Part shown: positions 1 to 7,293 of the stretch, one piece after another | How positions within the stretch are numbered: position 1 is the stretch's first letter | Layout of the letters: every line of letters starts with the position of its first letter | NCBI GenBank assembly: GCA_963771025.1 | Contig: CAVYRL010000003.1 | Location: 62,001-126,000, forward strand | Source: Miltoncostaea sp963771025 | GTDB taxonomy: Bacteria; Actinomycetota; Thermoleophilia; Miltoncostaeales; Miltoncostaeaceae | Length of the DNA stretch: 64,000 nt | Reading direction: 5' to 3' | Position numbers and translations under genes: made by a program | The notes under the pieces: model-generated | What the model saw: only the letters and a program-made list of their open reading frames with translations | What the model was told of the DNA's origin: nothing | Database searches by the model: none

Positions 1-86
1 TAGCCGCGGTACTCCAGCCGCTCGAGGCCCGTGAGGATGAGCTCCCGGCACGGACGTCCCCCCACATACCCGATGATTCCGCACAT
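1..86 (-). CDS. glmS: Glucosamine-fructose-6-phosphate aminotransferase, N-terminal fragment
   Basis: Only the first 28 codons lie in the window; the gene runs off the left edge. The reading begins MCGIIGYVGGRPC and continues LERLEYRG, the hallmark start of GlmS with Cys2 as the N-terminal nucleophile of the class II glutamine amidotransferase domain. GlmS makes glucosamine-6-phosphate from fructose-6-phosphate and glutamine, the substrate of GlmM encoded just upstream. A strong ribosome binding site (AAGGGAGG at 93-100) sits 6 nt before the ATG. It follows glmM by 40 nt on the same strand, so it is probably the last gene of the rplM operon. Confidence 0.95.
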   Translation of the reverse strand, partial: MCGIIGYVGGRPCRELILTGLERLEYRG

Positions 87-126
87 CTCGTGCCTCCCTT
101 GCCAGCAACGTCACGACACGTGAGGG

Positions 127-1470
127 TCAGAGCCGAGAGCCGCCCAACTCCCTCTCGACGACCTCGACGATCGCTCGACACCACTGCTCGCAGTCGTCGG
201 CCGTCGGGGCCTCCACCATCACCCGGACCAGCGGCTCCGTGCCTGAGGCACGCACGACCACCCGCCCGTCATCACCCAGCGCGGCCTCGGATTGTCGGAC
301 CGCCTGCCACACCCCATCGGCATCGGGCAGGTCGGACTTGCGCTCCACGCGCACGTTCACCAGTCGCTGCGGCAGCCGCTCCATGACACGGCCGGCCGTC
401 GCGAGATCCTCGCCGCGGGCGGCCAGCGCGCGCAGCAGGTGCAGAGCGGCGGCGAGCCCGTCGCCGGAGGGCCCGTGGGCGAGGTTGATCAGGTGCCCGC
501 TCTGCTCGCCGCCGAGCACGTATCCGCCGCGGCGCATCTCCTCGAGGACGTAGCGGTCGCCGACGTCGGTCCAGCGCACCTCGATGCCGGAGGCCGCCAT
601 CGCGCGCCGGAAGCCGAGGTTGGTCATGGTGGTGGTCACGACGGCGTCGCCGGGCAGGGCGCCACGCGCGCGCAGGTCCAGGGCGCAGATCGCGAGGATC
701 TGATCGCCGTCGACGGGCGTGCCGTTGCCGTCAACCGCCAGAACGCGGTCGCCGTCGCCATCGAAGGCGAGCCCCAGATCGACCCCCGCCGACGCCTGCA
801 CCGTCTCGGACAGCAGCCGGAGGTCGGTCGAGCCGCATCCGGCGTTGATGTTGATCCCATCGGGCTCGGTGCCGATGCACGTGAGCTTCGCCCCGAGGCG
901 CGCGAGCACCTCCGGCGCGGTCACGGCGGTGGCGCCGTTGGCGCAGTCGACCACGATCGAGATGCCGCCGAGGTCGACGTCGCAGCGCGCGATCAGCGAG
1001 TCGAGGTACCGGGCGCGGCCCTCGTCCCAGGACTCGATCGCCCCCAGGCGCTCCGCCTCGGGGCGGTCGCCGGGCTCATCGAGAGCGGCCTCGACCGCGG
1101 CCTCGTCGGCGTCCGCCAGCTTGAAGCCGTCGGAGCCGAAGAGCTTGATGCCGTTGTCGGCGAAGGGGTTGTGCGACGCGCTGATCACCGCGCCCGCCAC
1201 GGCGTCGGAGCCGCCGACCAGCTCGGCGACGGCCGGGGTCGGGATCACTCCGAGGAGCGCGACGTCGACGCCCGCGCTCGAGAGCCCGGCCGCGAGGGCG
1301 GACTCGAGCATGGGGCCGCTGCGGCGTGTGTCGCGGCCGATCATCACCCGCGAGCCACGGGCGAGGCGCCCGCCCAGAGCCCGCCCGATGGAGAGGGCGA
1401 GCTCCGGCGTCAGCTCACGGTTCGCGACCCCGCGAACGCCGTCCGTACCGAACAGCCTTCGCGATGCCAC
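127..1470 (-). CDS. glmM: Phosphoglucosamine mutase
   Basis: Converts glucosamine-6-phosphate to glucosamine-1-phosphate for UDP-GlcNAc and peptidoglycan synthesis. The 447-aa product has normal family length. It shows the N-terminal LFGTDGVRG, the phosphoserine loop SASHNP (about residue 100), the metal-binding DGDGDR (about 240) and the C-terminal phosphate-binding RASGTEP. The start is GTG at 1470, 25 nt after the rpsI stop. No good Shine-Dalgarno is visible, so translation may depend on read-through ribosomes from rpsI. Pairing with glmS is the classical order. Confidence 0.97.
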   Translation of the reverse strand: MASRRLFGTDGVRGVANRELTPELALSIGRALGGRLARGSRVMIGRDTRRSGPMLESALAAGLSSAGVDVALLGVIPTPAVAELVGGSDAVAGAVISASHNPFADNGIKLFGSDGFKLADADEAAVEAALDEPGDRPEAERLGAIESWDEGRARYLDSLIARCDVDLGGISIVVDCANGATAVTAPEVLARLGAKLTCIGTEPDGININAGCGSTDLRLLSETVQASAGVDLGLAFDGDGDRVLAVDGNGTPVDGDQILAICALDLRARGALPGDAVVTTTMTNLGFRRAMAASGIEVRWTDVGDRYVLEEMRRGGYVLGGEQSGHLINLAHGPSGDGLAAALHLLRALAARGEDLATAGRVMERLPQRLVNVRVERKSDLPDADGVWQAVRQSEAALGDDGRVVVRASGTEPLVRVMVEAPTADDCEQWCRAIVEVVERELGGSRL

Positions 1471-1495
1471 AGGGGTGGTTCCGGGCGTGAGCCGG

Positions 1496-1903
1496 CTACC
1501 TCTTCGAGAACTGCGGACGCTTGCGCGCGCCCTTGAGGCCCGCCTTCTTGCGCTCCTTGATGCGGGCGTCCCGCGTCAGGAAACCCTCGCGCTTGAGGTC
1601 GGGACGCAGATTCTCGTCCGCGACCGTAAGGGCCTTGGCGATTCCGTGGCGCAGTGCGCCGGCCTGGCCCGAGACCCCGCCGCCGTGCAGCAGGGCGACG
1701 ACGTCGAACCGGCCGTCGGTGCTCGTCGCCTCGAACGGCTTCTTGGCCTGGGTGACCAGGACCTCGTTCCCGAAGAACTCGTCCACGGGACGGCCGTTGC
1801 AGGTGATGACGCCGGTGCCGGGGGTCAGAATGACCCGGGCGACGGCGTTCTTGCGCTTGCCCGTCGCGCGGTAGCGGACGGGGGTGGCGATGTCGGTGCT
1901 CAC
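1496..1903 (-). CDS. rpsI: 30S ribosomal protein S9
   Basis: Small-subunit protein whose C-terminal tail reaches toward the P-site tRNA. The 135-aa product carries the S9 signatures ATGKRKNAVARV, GGGVSGQAGALRHGIAKAL and the basic end ending KRPQFSKR. The GTG start overlaps the rplM stop by 4 nt (GTGA), with GGAGGT a few bases upstream, so the pair is translationally coupled. Confidence 0.98.
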   Translation of the reverse strand: MSTDIATPVRYRATGKRKNAVARVILTPGTGVITCNGRPVDEFFGNEVLVTQAKKPFEATSTDGRFDVVALLHGGGVSGQAGALRHGIAKALTVADENLRPDLKREGFLTRDARIKERKKAGLKGARKRPQFSKR

Positions 1904-2352
1904 GCGGGGACCTCCGCGACTCGGGTGAGGCGCAGCGGCTGAGGCGCCTGGGCTTCGTGCGGGTGCTCGGGCCCGGCGTAGATCTTGAGCTTGAGCAGCT
2001 GGGACCGGCCCAGGCTGTTCTTGGGGAGCATCCCGCGGACGGCCCTGCGAAGGACCTCCTCGGGGCGACGCGCGAGTTGCTCGCCGAGCGTCCGGCTGCG
2101 GATGCCGCCCGGGTAGCCCGAATGGCGCCAGTAGCGCTTGTCACGCAGCTTGTTGCCGGTGACGGTGACCTTCTCGGCGTTCACGACGACGACGAAGTCG
2201 CCCGTGTCGCAGTGCCGGGTGTACCAGGGGGACCGCTTGCCGGAGAGGGTCTCCGCGATGATCGATGCGAGCCGGCCGAGGTTCTGCCCCTCCGCGTCGA
2301 CGATGTACCACTGACGATCGACGGTTCCGGGCTTCGCGCTGAGGGTGCTCAC
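1900..2352 (-). CDS. rplM: 50S ribosomal protein L13
   Basis: Early-assembling large-subunit protein. The 150-aa product shows the L13 core: QWYIVDAEGQNLGRLAS, NAEKVTVTGNK, and RRAVRGMLPKNSLGR with LKIYAGPEHPHEAQ. I chose the GTG at 2352 (MSTLSAKPGTV) because it gives near-standard length and has GGAGG upstream, though 13 nt away. An in-frame ATG at 2382 would add ten residues (MQCSGGRDRP) and is less likely. It is the first gene of the operon driven by the promoter at 2422-2450. Confidence 0.95.
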   Translation of the reverse strand: MSTLSAKPGTVDRQWYIVDAEGQNLGRLASIIAETLSGKRSPWYTRHCDTGDFVVVVNAEKVTVTGNKLRDKRYWRHSGYPGGIRSRTLGEQLARRPEEVLRRAVRGMLPKNSLGRSQLLKLKIYAGPEHPHEAQAPQPLRLTRVAEVPA

Positions 2353-2421
2353 AGGCCGGTCTCTACCTCCACTGCACTGCATGACGACGCGGCACCACGA
2401 CTGCCGCGAGAACGACCGCAG

Positions 2422-2450
2422 AGTCTAGGAAAGCGCGGGGACTCCCGCAA
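2422..2450 (-). promoter_or_regulatory. Sigma-70-type promoter of rplM-rpsI-glmM-glmS
   Basis: On the minus strand a -35 TTGCGG (2445-2450) and a -10 TAGACT (2422-2427) are separated by exactly 17 nt. Transcription should begin near 2415, giving a leader of about 63 nt before the rplM GTG. No other good pair is seen in the 200-nt gap between rplM and the gene at 2557. Confidence 0.7.
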
Positions 2451-2556
2451 GTTCGACCGCAGGGACGCCTTTACTTCACGTTACGAGACGGCTAAAACTG
2501 GTGAACCGGATAACAGGTTGACGAGGAGTCGGCCTCCGCAACGAGCGGAAGCGAGC

Positions 2557-2967
2557 ATGGAGAGTCGTTCGGTCAGCCGGTGCGTCGCGATCGCGGCGCA
2601 CGGCAAGAGATGCCAGCAAAGCCCGTTTCGCGGGAGTCCGTACTGCTGGCATCACACCCAGAGCCGCAAGATCTGGGCGCCGAGCAGGCCGATGACCACC
2701 GCCACCGGCATGGCCCGGTCTGCAACGCCCGAGCCCGACGACGTCGATCCCGAGCGCATCGCCGCGGCCGCGCCGCTCGGAGCGGACGCCGCGCTGGACC
2801 TGGCCTCGCGCCGCATTGCGGAGCTGCTGGGGCCCCGGGGTACCGAGGATCTCCTCGCGTTCCTCGAAAGCGGCTCCGACGGCACCTACGTGATCGTGCG
2901 GACCTCGGATAACAGCGTGATCGGCGAGCGAAGCATCGGCGACGAGGCGCGGAGGCGCTCGGCCTAA
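2557..2967 (+). CDS. Small protein with Cys/His zinc-knuckle-like N-terminus
   Basis: A 136-aa protein of unknown role. Its N-terminus reads SRCVAIAAHGKRC then SPYCWHH, a C-x(8)-C...C-x-H-H arrangement of a kind seen in many small actinobacterial proteins annotated as uncharacterised Cys-rich, where it probably binds zinc. The rest is acidic/Ala-rich with a short C-terminal region (FLESGSDGTYVIVRT) that could form a beta hairpin. The ATG at 2557 is the only usable start near the Cys motif. Its stop overlaps the convergent S4 gene by 4 nt. Confidence 0.7.
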   Translation: MESRSVSRCVAIAAHGKRCQQSPFRGSPYCWHHTQSRKIWAPSRPMTTATGMARSATPEPDDVDPERIAAAAPLGADAALDLASRRIAELLGPRGTEDLLAFLESGSDGTYVIVRTSDNSVIGERSIGDEARRRSA

Positions 2968-3362
2968 CGACGGGGACGACGTCCGCCGCGCTGCGCCTCG
3001 ATGCGACGGCGGTCGCGTTTGCTGGGACGGCCGGCCAGGTCGGCGCCGGGCGCCGGAGCCAGGCGGCGCTGCTCTTTCTCGCGCTCGCGTTTCTCGATGC
3101 TCTCGGGAGTCTCCTCGTAGAGGGTGGCGGCGACGGCCGCCGAGCCGCGGCGGTCGGCCATGCCCGTGACCACGACCGTCAGGGTGGTGTCCCCCATCGC
3201 CACCTCGATGCGGTCACCCATGCGCACGTCGCGCGCCGGCTTGACCCGGGCTCCGTCCACGTGGACCCGCCCGCCCTGGACGGCGTCGGTGGCCAGCGAG
3301 CGCGTCTTGAAGAACCGCGCAGCCCAGAGCCACTTGTCGATGCGCACCCGCTCCTCGCTCAC
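2964..3362 (-). CDS. S4-domain RNA-binding protein (Hsp15-like)
   Basis: A 132-aa protein with an N-terminal S4 domain: VRIDKWLWAARFFKTRSLA, then GGRVHVDGARVKPARDV. This is the pattern of Hsp15/HslR, which binds stalled 50S subunits carrying nascent chains. The C-terminal third is highly basic (PSKRDRRRIEAQRGGRRPRR) and probably adds RNA affinity. It is coupled to the citrate synthase gene by a GTGA overlap and shares its leaderless promoter. Its stop codon overlaps that of the plus-strand gene ending at 2967. Confidence 0.88.
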   Translation of the reverse strand: MSEERVRIDKWLWAARFFKTRSLATDAVQGGRVHVDGARVKPARDVRMGDRIEVAMGDTTLTVVVTGMADRRGSAAVAATLYEETPESIEKREREKEQRRLAPAPGADLAGRPSKRDRRRIEAQRGGRRPRR

Positions 3363-4558
3363 GCCCCGGATGATCCCACCTCTCCGGGTGCTCGCGGCAA
3401 CCGCCCCGTGTAACGCGCCCTCGGGCGGATGAGTCGTCCGTCGGCACGGGTCTCGAGCGCGTGGGCGATCCAGCCGACCGAGCGGCCCAGCGCGAAGAGG
3501 CAGAACGCGGCGCCATCGGGCAGCCGCAGGGACCGGGCAAGCGCGACGAGGCCGAAGTCGAGCGTCGGTCGCACGCCGAGCTGATCGGCCGCGACCGCGA
3601 CCAACTCCGGCAGCAGCCGATCGTCCGGCCGCGCCCGCGCGGAGAGGTCGAGCAACGCGACGGCGCGCGGGTCGCCGTCCGGGTACAGCGGGTGACCGAA
3701 GCCGGCGAGGGCGCCGTCGGCGCCGAGGGCGCGGGCCGCCGCCGGCGCGGCGCCGTCGCGGTCGGCCTCGCGCACCAGCGCCTCCACCCGGTCGGTGAGG
3801 CCCCCGTGGCGACGGCCGCGGAGCGCGCAGAGCGCGGCCAGCACGACGTTCTCCAGCGTCGCGTCGGCCGACGCGACGCAGCGCGCGGTGAACGAGCTGA
3901 CGTTGAGCTCGTGGTCGGCGCAGAGGATCAGCGCCGCCTCCAGTACCGCCGCGTCGGCGACCCCCCAGCCACGGGCGAGCCTCTCGGCCAGGCGGCCGTC
4001 GCCCGCGGCGCCGGCCGCGGCGAACAGGCCGCAGACCACGCGGGCGCCCCCGCGCCACACCACCTGATCCGGCGCGCCGAGGGTGATCAGCGCGTCCTCG
4101 GAGGCCGCCACGAGGTGCCGGGCGAGGGCGGTGACCGACGGGCCGGGACACGCGACGCGGATCGGGTGGTGCTCGTCGGGGGTGAAGACCTCGGCGCCCG
4201 CGTCGGCCTCGCCGGTCCACAGCAGCGCGGCCACCCGCTCGACGGACTCGGTGCGCGCGAGCTCCACCGCGTCGTGCCCGCGGTAGTAGCAGCGGCCGCC
4301 CTCGATCAGGGTCAGCTCCGAGTCGAGCACCGGCAGGCCCCAACTCAGCGCTCCGTGGGCCGCCAGTCCGCGATCGCGCGCGAGGGCGCGCCGCTCGACG
4401 AGGGCCTCGATTGCGGCCCGCGGATAGCGGCGCGCGCGACTCGGGCCGGGGCCGGGCTCAGACGCTACGAGCCCGCGACTGACGTAGGCGTAGAGGGTCT
4501 CGCGGGAGACGCCGAGCAGGGCGGCGGCCTCGGGTGCGGTGAGCGCGTCGGTGGGCAT
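3359..4558 (-). CDS. Citrate synthase-family protein with N-terminal helix-turn-helix
   Basis: A 399-aa fusion. Residues 5-55 (APEAAALLGVSRETLYAYVSRG, then RRYPRAAIEAL) form a MerR/excisionase-type winged helix-turn-helix. Residues 75-385 are a citrate synthase fold, with all three catalytic positions visible: His in CADHELNVSSF, His in GFGHPLYPDGDPRA and Asp in RPTLDFGLVAL. It should condense oxaloacetate or another 2-oxoacid with an acyl-CoA, and HTH-fused members are known in actinobacteria. The start ATG lies 6 nt after a perfect TATAAT on the minus strand, so the mRNA is probably leaderless. A 17-bp inverted repeat covers that -10, and autoregulation by the HTH is an inference. Confidence 0.85.
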   Translation of the reverse strand: MPTDALTAPEAAALLGVSRETLYAYVSRGLVASEPGPGPSRARRYPRAAIEALVERRALARDRGLAAHGALSWGLPVLDSELTLIEGGRCYYRGHDAVELARTESVERVAALLWTGEADAGAEVFTPDEHHPIRVACPGPSVTALARHLVAASEDALITLGAPDQVVWRGGARVVCGLFAAAGAAGDGRLAERLARGWGVADAAVLEAALILCADHELNVSSFTARCVASADATLENVVLAALCALRGRRHGGLTDRVEALVREADRDGAAPAAARALGADGALAGFGHPLYPDGDPRAVALLDLSARARPDDRLLPELVAVAADQLGVRPTLDFGLVALARSLRLPDGAAFCLFALGRSVGWIAHALETRADGRLIRPRARYTGRLPRAPGEVGSSGA

Positions 4559-4561
4559 TGA

Positions 4562-4578
4562 TTGATTATATGGATCAA
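4562..4578. promoter_or_regulatory. Inverted-repeat operator candidate between divergent citrate-forming genes
   Basis: TTGAT (4562-4566), 7-nt spacer, ATCAA (4574-4578). The repeat covers the -10 box of the leftward citrate synthase gene and ends 2 nt before the -35 box of the rightward gene. Size and position suit a dimeric HTH regulator. The fused HTH of the adjacent citrate synthase is the nearest candidate. Confidence 0.5.
4565..4570 (-). promoter_or_regulatory. Perfect -10 box (TATAAT), leaderless promoter of the citrate synthase gene
   Basis: The minus strand reads TATAAT then CAATCA then ATG. The 6-nt gap puts the transcription start at or next to the A of the start codon. No convincing -35 hexamer is seen 16-18 nt upstream, which fits promoters that rely on an activator. 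Confidence 0.65.
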
Positions 4579-4580
4579 CG

Positions 4581-4610
4581 TTGACGCCGGCCGCACGCGG
4601 CTCCTACCGT
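4581..4610 (+). promoter_or_regulatory. Leaderless promoter of the homocitrate/Re-citrate-synthase-like gene
   Basis: -35 TTGACG (4581-4586), 18-nt spacer, -10 TACCGT (4605-4610), then 6 nt to the ATG at 4617. There is no Shine-Dalgarno. This is the clearest two-box example of the leaderless arrangement in the window. Confidence 0.7.
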
Positions 4611-4616
4611 GAGCTC

Positions 4617-5921
4617 ATGGACACTCACACGCTCGTCTCCGACCCTCCCGCGCCCGAGCTCTTCGAGCGCGCGTTCCCCCGCGACGGATTCCCGCGCTGG
4701 GACTGGACCGACCGGCCCGACGGACTACCGGCGGCCGCATGGACCACTGAGACCACCCACCGCGACGGCCAGCAGGGCGGACTGCCGCTGACGGTGGATG
4801 CAGGCATCCGCATCTACGAGCTGATGTGCGCCTTCACGGGCGCCAGCGGCGCGATCCGTCAGGCCGAGTTCTTCGTCTACCGTCCGGCCGACCGCCGGAT
4901 CCTCGAGGCCGCGATCGAGCGGTACCGCGACGGGGCCCCGGTCGAGCCCACCACCTGGATTCGGGCCAGCCGCCGCGACGCCGAGCTTGTCGGCGACCTC
5001 GGAGTCCGCGAGACGGGGATGCTGGCCTCGGCCAGCGATTACCACACGTTCCACAAGTTCCGGCCCGGTGGACGACGCCAGGCCGCCGAGGTGTACCTCG
5101 ACGCCGTCCGTGCCGTCCTCGACGCCGGACTGCGCCCCCGGCTGCACCTTGAGGACGCCACCCGGGCGCCCGAAGAGTTCCTGCTGCCCTTCGCCGAGGC
5201 GGTCATCGCCCTGTGCGCCGAGCACGGCGCGGACATGCGCCCCAAGTTCCGCGTGTGCGACACGATGGGACTCGGCCTGCCGACCGAGGGCGTCGCTCCG
5301 CCGCGGTCGATCCCGCGCCACATCCGGCGCCTGCGCGAGCTGGGCCTGGCGCCCGAGGACCTGGAGTTCCACCCTCACAACGACACCCACCTCGTGGTGG
5401 CCAACTGCCTGGCCGCCATCCAGGCCGGGTGCTCGGTGATCAACGGCACCCTGCTCGGCACCGGGGAGCGCACCGGCAACGCCCCCCTGGAGGCCGTCGT
5501 GCTCCACGAGATCGGCATGGGCCTGATCGAGGAGCCGCTGCCGGACTTCCACGCGCTCAACGACCTCGCCGACCTCTACTCCGAGCTCGGTCGCCCCCTC
5601 GCCCCGACCTACCCTCTCTACGGCCGCGACGCGCACCGGACGCGGGCGGGCATCCACGCCGACGGGCTCAACAAGTTCTGGTGGATGTACGCGCCCTTCG
5701 ACGTGCCCACCCTGCTGGGACGGCCGCTGGAGGTGAGTCTCACCCGCGACTCGGGCCTCGCCGGCCTGATCTTCCTCATCCGCCAGCACACCGGGCGGGA
5801 TCTCCCCAAGGACGACCCGGGACTCGTCTCGGTGCACCGCGCGCTCATGGATCAGTTCGACGCCGGACGCCAGACCGCCGTCGAGTGGGAGGAGGTGGAG
5901 GCCCTGATGGCCGGCCCGTGA
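4617..5921 (+). CDS. DRE-TIM metallolyase, homocitrate/Re-citrate synthase-like
   Basis: A 434-aa pyruvate-carboxyltransferase-family barrel that joins an acyl-CoA to a 2-oxoacid using a divalent metal. It shows TTHRDGQQGG (the catalytic RDGQ loop), ASDYHTFHKF, RLHLEDATRA, and the metal-binding HPHNDTH followed by VINGTLLGTGERTGNAPLE. SDYH..HKF and a HLED-type motif recall the clostridial Re-citrate synthase branch more than LeuA, but 2-isopropylmalate, homocitrate and citramalate synthases cannot be excluded by eye. The C-terminal LeuA regulatory domain is absent. It is divergent from an HTH-fused Si-type citrate synthase with 58 nt between the two starts. Confidence 0.75.
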   Translation: MDTHTLVSDPPAPELFERAFPRDGFPRWDWTDRPDGLPAAAWTTETTHRDGQQGGLPLTVDAGIRIYELMCAFTGASGAIRQAEFFVYRPADRRILEAAIERYRDGAPVEPTTWIRASRRDAELVGDLGVRETGMLASASDYHTFHKFRPGGRRQAAEVYLDAVRAVLDAGLRPRLHLEDATRAPEEFLLPFAEAVIALCAEHGADMRPKFRVCDTMGLGLPTEGVAPPRSIPRHIRRLRELGLAPEDLEFHPHNDTHLVVANCLAAIQAGCSVINGTLLGTGERTGNAPLEAVVLHEIGMGLIEEPLPDFHALNDLADLYSELGRPLAPTYPLYGRDAHRTRAGIHADGLNKFWWMYAPFDVPTLLGRPLEVSLTRDSGLAGLIFLIRQHTGRDLPKDDPGLVSVHRALMDQFDAGRQTAVEWEEVEALMAGP

Positions 5922-5931
5922 GCGCTCGGGC

Positions 5932-7278
5932 CTAGCCCTGGTCCTTCGTCAGGGCCGCGCGCCCGCTGACCACCTCGTCGTCTCCCCCGGTGATCAGGCG
6001 GGCGCCGCGGCCGTGGGTGAGGAAGCTGACCGTCCACCGGACCAGGACGAGGAAGCGATTCTGGAGGCCGGTGAGGTAGAAGAGGTGGATGAAGAGCCAG
6101 CCGAGCCAGGCGATCGTCCCGCTCAACCAGATGCCCTTGACCTCGCCCACGGCCTTCATGCGCCCGATGGTCGCCAGGTTGCCCTTGTCCACGTAGCGGA
6201 ACGGCGGCGGGGCGCTCGTCCCGGCCAGGCGGGCACGGAGCACCTGGGCCGCGTAGCGCCCCTGCTGCATTGCCGCGGGCGCGACTCCGGGCAGGGGGAT
6301 CAGCCCACCGCCCCCGTCGGAGACCCGCACCATGTCGCCGAAGGCGAACACCTCGGGGTGGCCCGGAAGCGTCAGGTCGGGCTCGACGGTGATCCGCCCG
6401 GCGCGGTCGATGGACGCGCCGCTGGCCGTGGCGAGGGTCGCGGCCAGTGGCGAGGCGGCGACGCCCGCCGCCCAGATCACCGTGCGAGAGGCGATGCGCT
6501 CCTCGTGGTCGCCGCCCACCTTGACGGTGACGCCGTCCACGTTGACGTCCACCACCAGGCGGTCGTTGCGGACCATCACGCCGAGCTTCTCGAGCTGGCG
6601 CTCGGCCTTGTGGGAGAGCTTCTCGGGGAAGGCGGTCAGGACGCGATCGGCCCCCTCGACGAGCATGATCACCGCCGTCGTCGGGTCGATGTGGCGGAAG
6701 TCGTGCCGGACGGTGTCGCGCGCGATCTCGGCGATCTGGCCCGCCAGCTCCACGCCGGTGGGACCCGCGCCGACGACGACGAAGGTGAGCAGTGCCCGCT
6801 GGACATCGGGGTCGGGCTCGATCTCGGCGGCCTCGAAGGCGCTGAGGATGCGCCGCCGCAACTCGAGGGCGTCCTCCAGCGACTTCAGCCCGGGGGCGAT
6901 GGCCGCCCACTCGTCGCGACCGAAATAGGAGTGCCGGGCGCCCGCCGCAACCATCAGCGTGTCGTAGGGGAGCTCGGTCGGCGGATCCTCGCCCTGGCGC
7001 AGGGTCACGCTGCGGGCGTCGAGGTCGATGCCGGTGACATCGCCGAGCACGACCGTGGCGTTGGCGTGGCGCTTGAGAACTCCGCGCAGGGGCGACGCGA
7101 TCTCGCCGGGCGACAGCGCGCCGGTCGCCACCTGGTAGAGAAGCGGCTGGAAGAGGTGGAAGTTGCGTCGGTCCACCAGGGTGATGTGAGCGGGCGCCCT
7201 CCGCAGCCTGAGGGCTGCCTGCAGGCCGCCGAACCCGCCGCCCACGATCACCACTCGGTGCTCCTGCTCGGCCATCAT
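5932..7278 (-). CDS. ndh: Type II NADH dehydrogenase (NDH-2)
   Basis: A 448-aa single-subunit flavoprotein that passes electrons from NADH to quinone without proton pumping. It shows an N-terminal FAD Rossmann motif VVIVGGGFGGLQAAL, then NFHLFQPLLYQVATG, a second nucleotide-binding VVVGAGPTGVELAGQIAE, and the FAD site VFAFGDMV with GVAPAAMQQGRY. The C-terminal helices after about residue 380 (LGWLFIHLFYLTGL) anchor it to the membrane. A GGGGAGG motif abuts two consecutive ATGs (7278 and 7275); the second gives slightly better spacing. It is convergent with the gene ending at 5921. Confidence 0.93.
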   Translation of the reverse strand: MMAEQEHRVVIVGGGFGGLQAALRLRRAPAHITLVDRRNFHLFQPLLYQVATGALSPGEIASPLRGVLKRHANATVVLGDVTGIDLDARSVTLRQGEDPPTELPYDTLMVAAGARHSYFGRDEWAAIAPGLKSLEDALELRRRILSAFEAAEIEPDPDVQRALLTFVVVGAGPTGVELAGQIAEIARDTVRHDFRHIDPTTAVIMLVEGADRVLTAFPEKLSHKAERQLEKLGVMVRNDRLVVDVNVDGVTVKVGGDHEERIASRTVIWAAGVAASPLAATLATASGASIDRAGRITVEPDLTLPGHPEVFAFGDMVRVSDGGGGLIPLPGVAPAAMQQGRYAAQVLRARLAGTSAPPPFRYVDKGNLATIGRMKAVGEVKGIWLSGTIAWLGWLFIHLFYLTGLQNRFLVLVRWTVSFLTHGRGARLITGGDDEVVSGRAALTKDQG

Positions 7279-7293
7279 CCTCCCCTGACTAAT

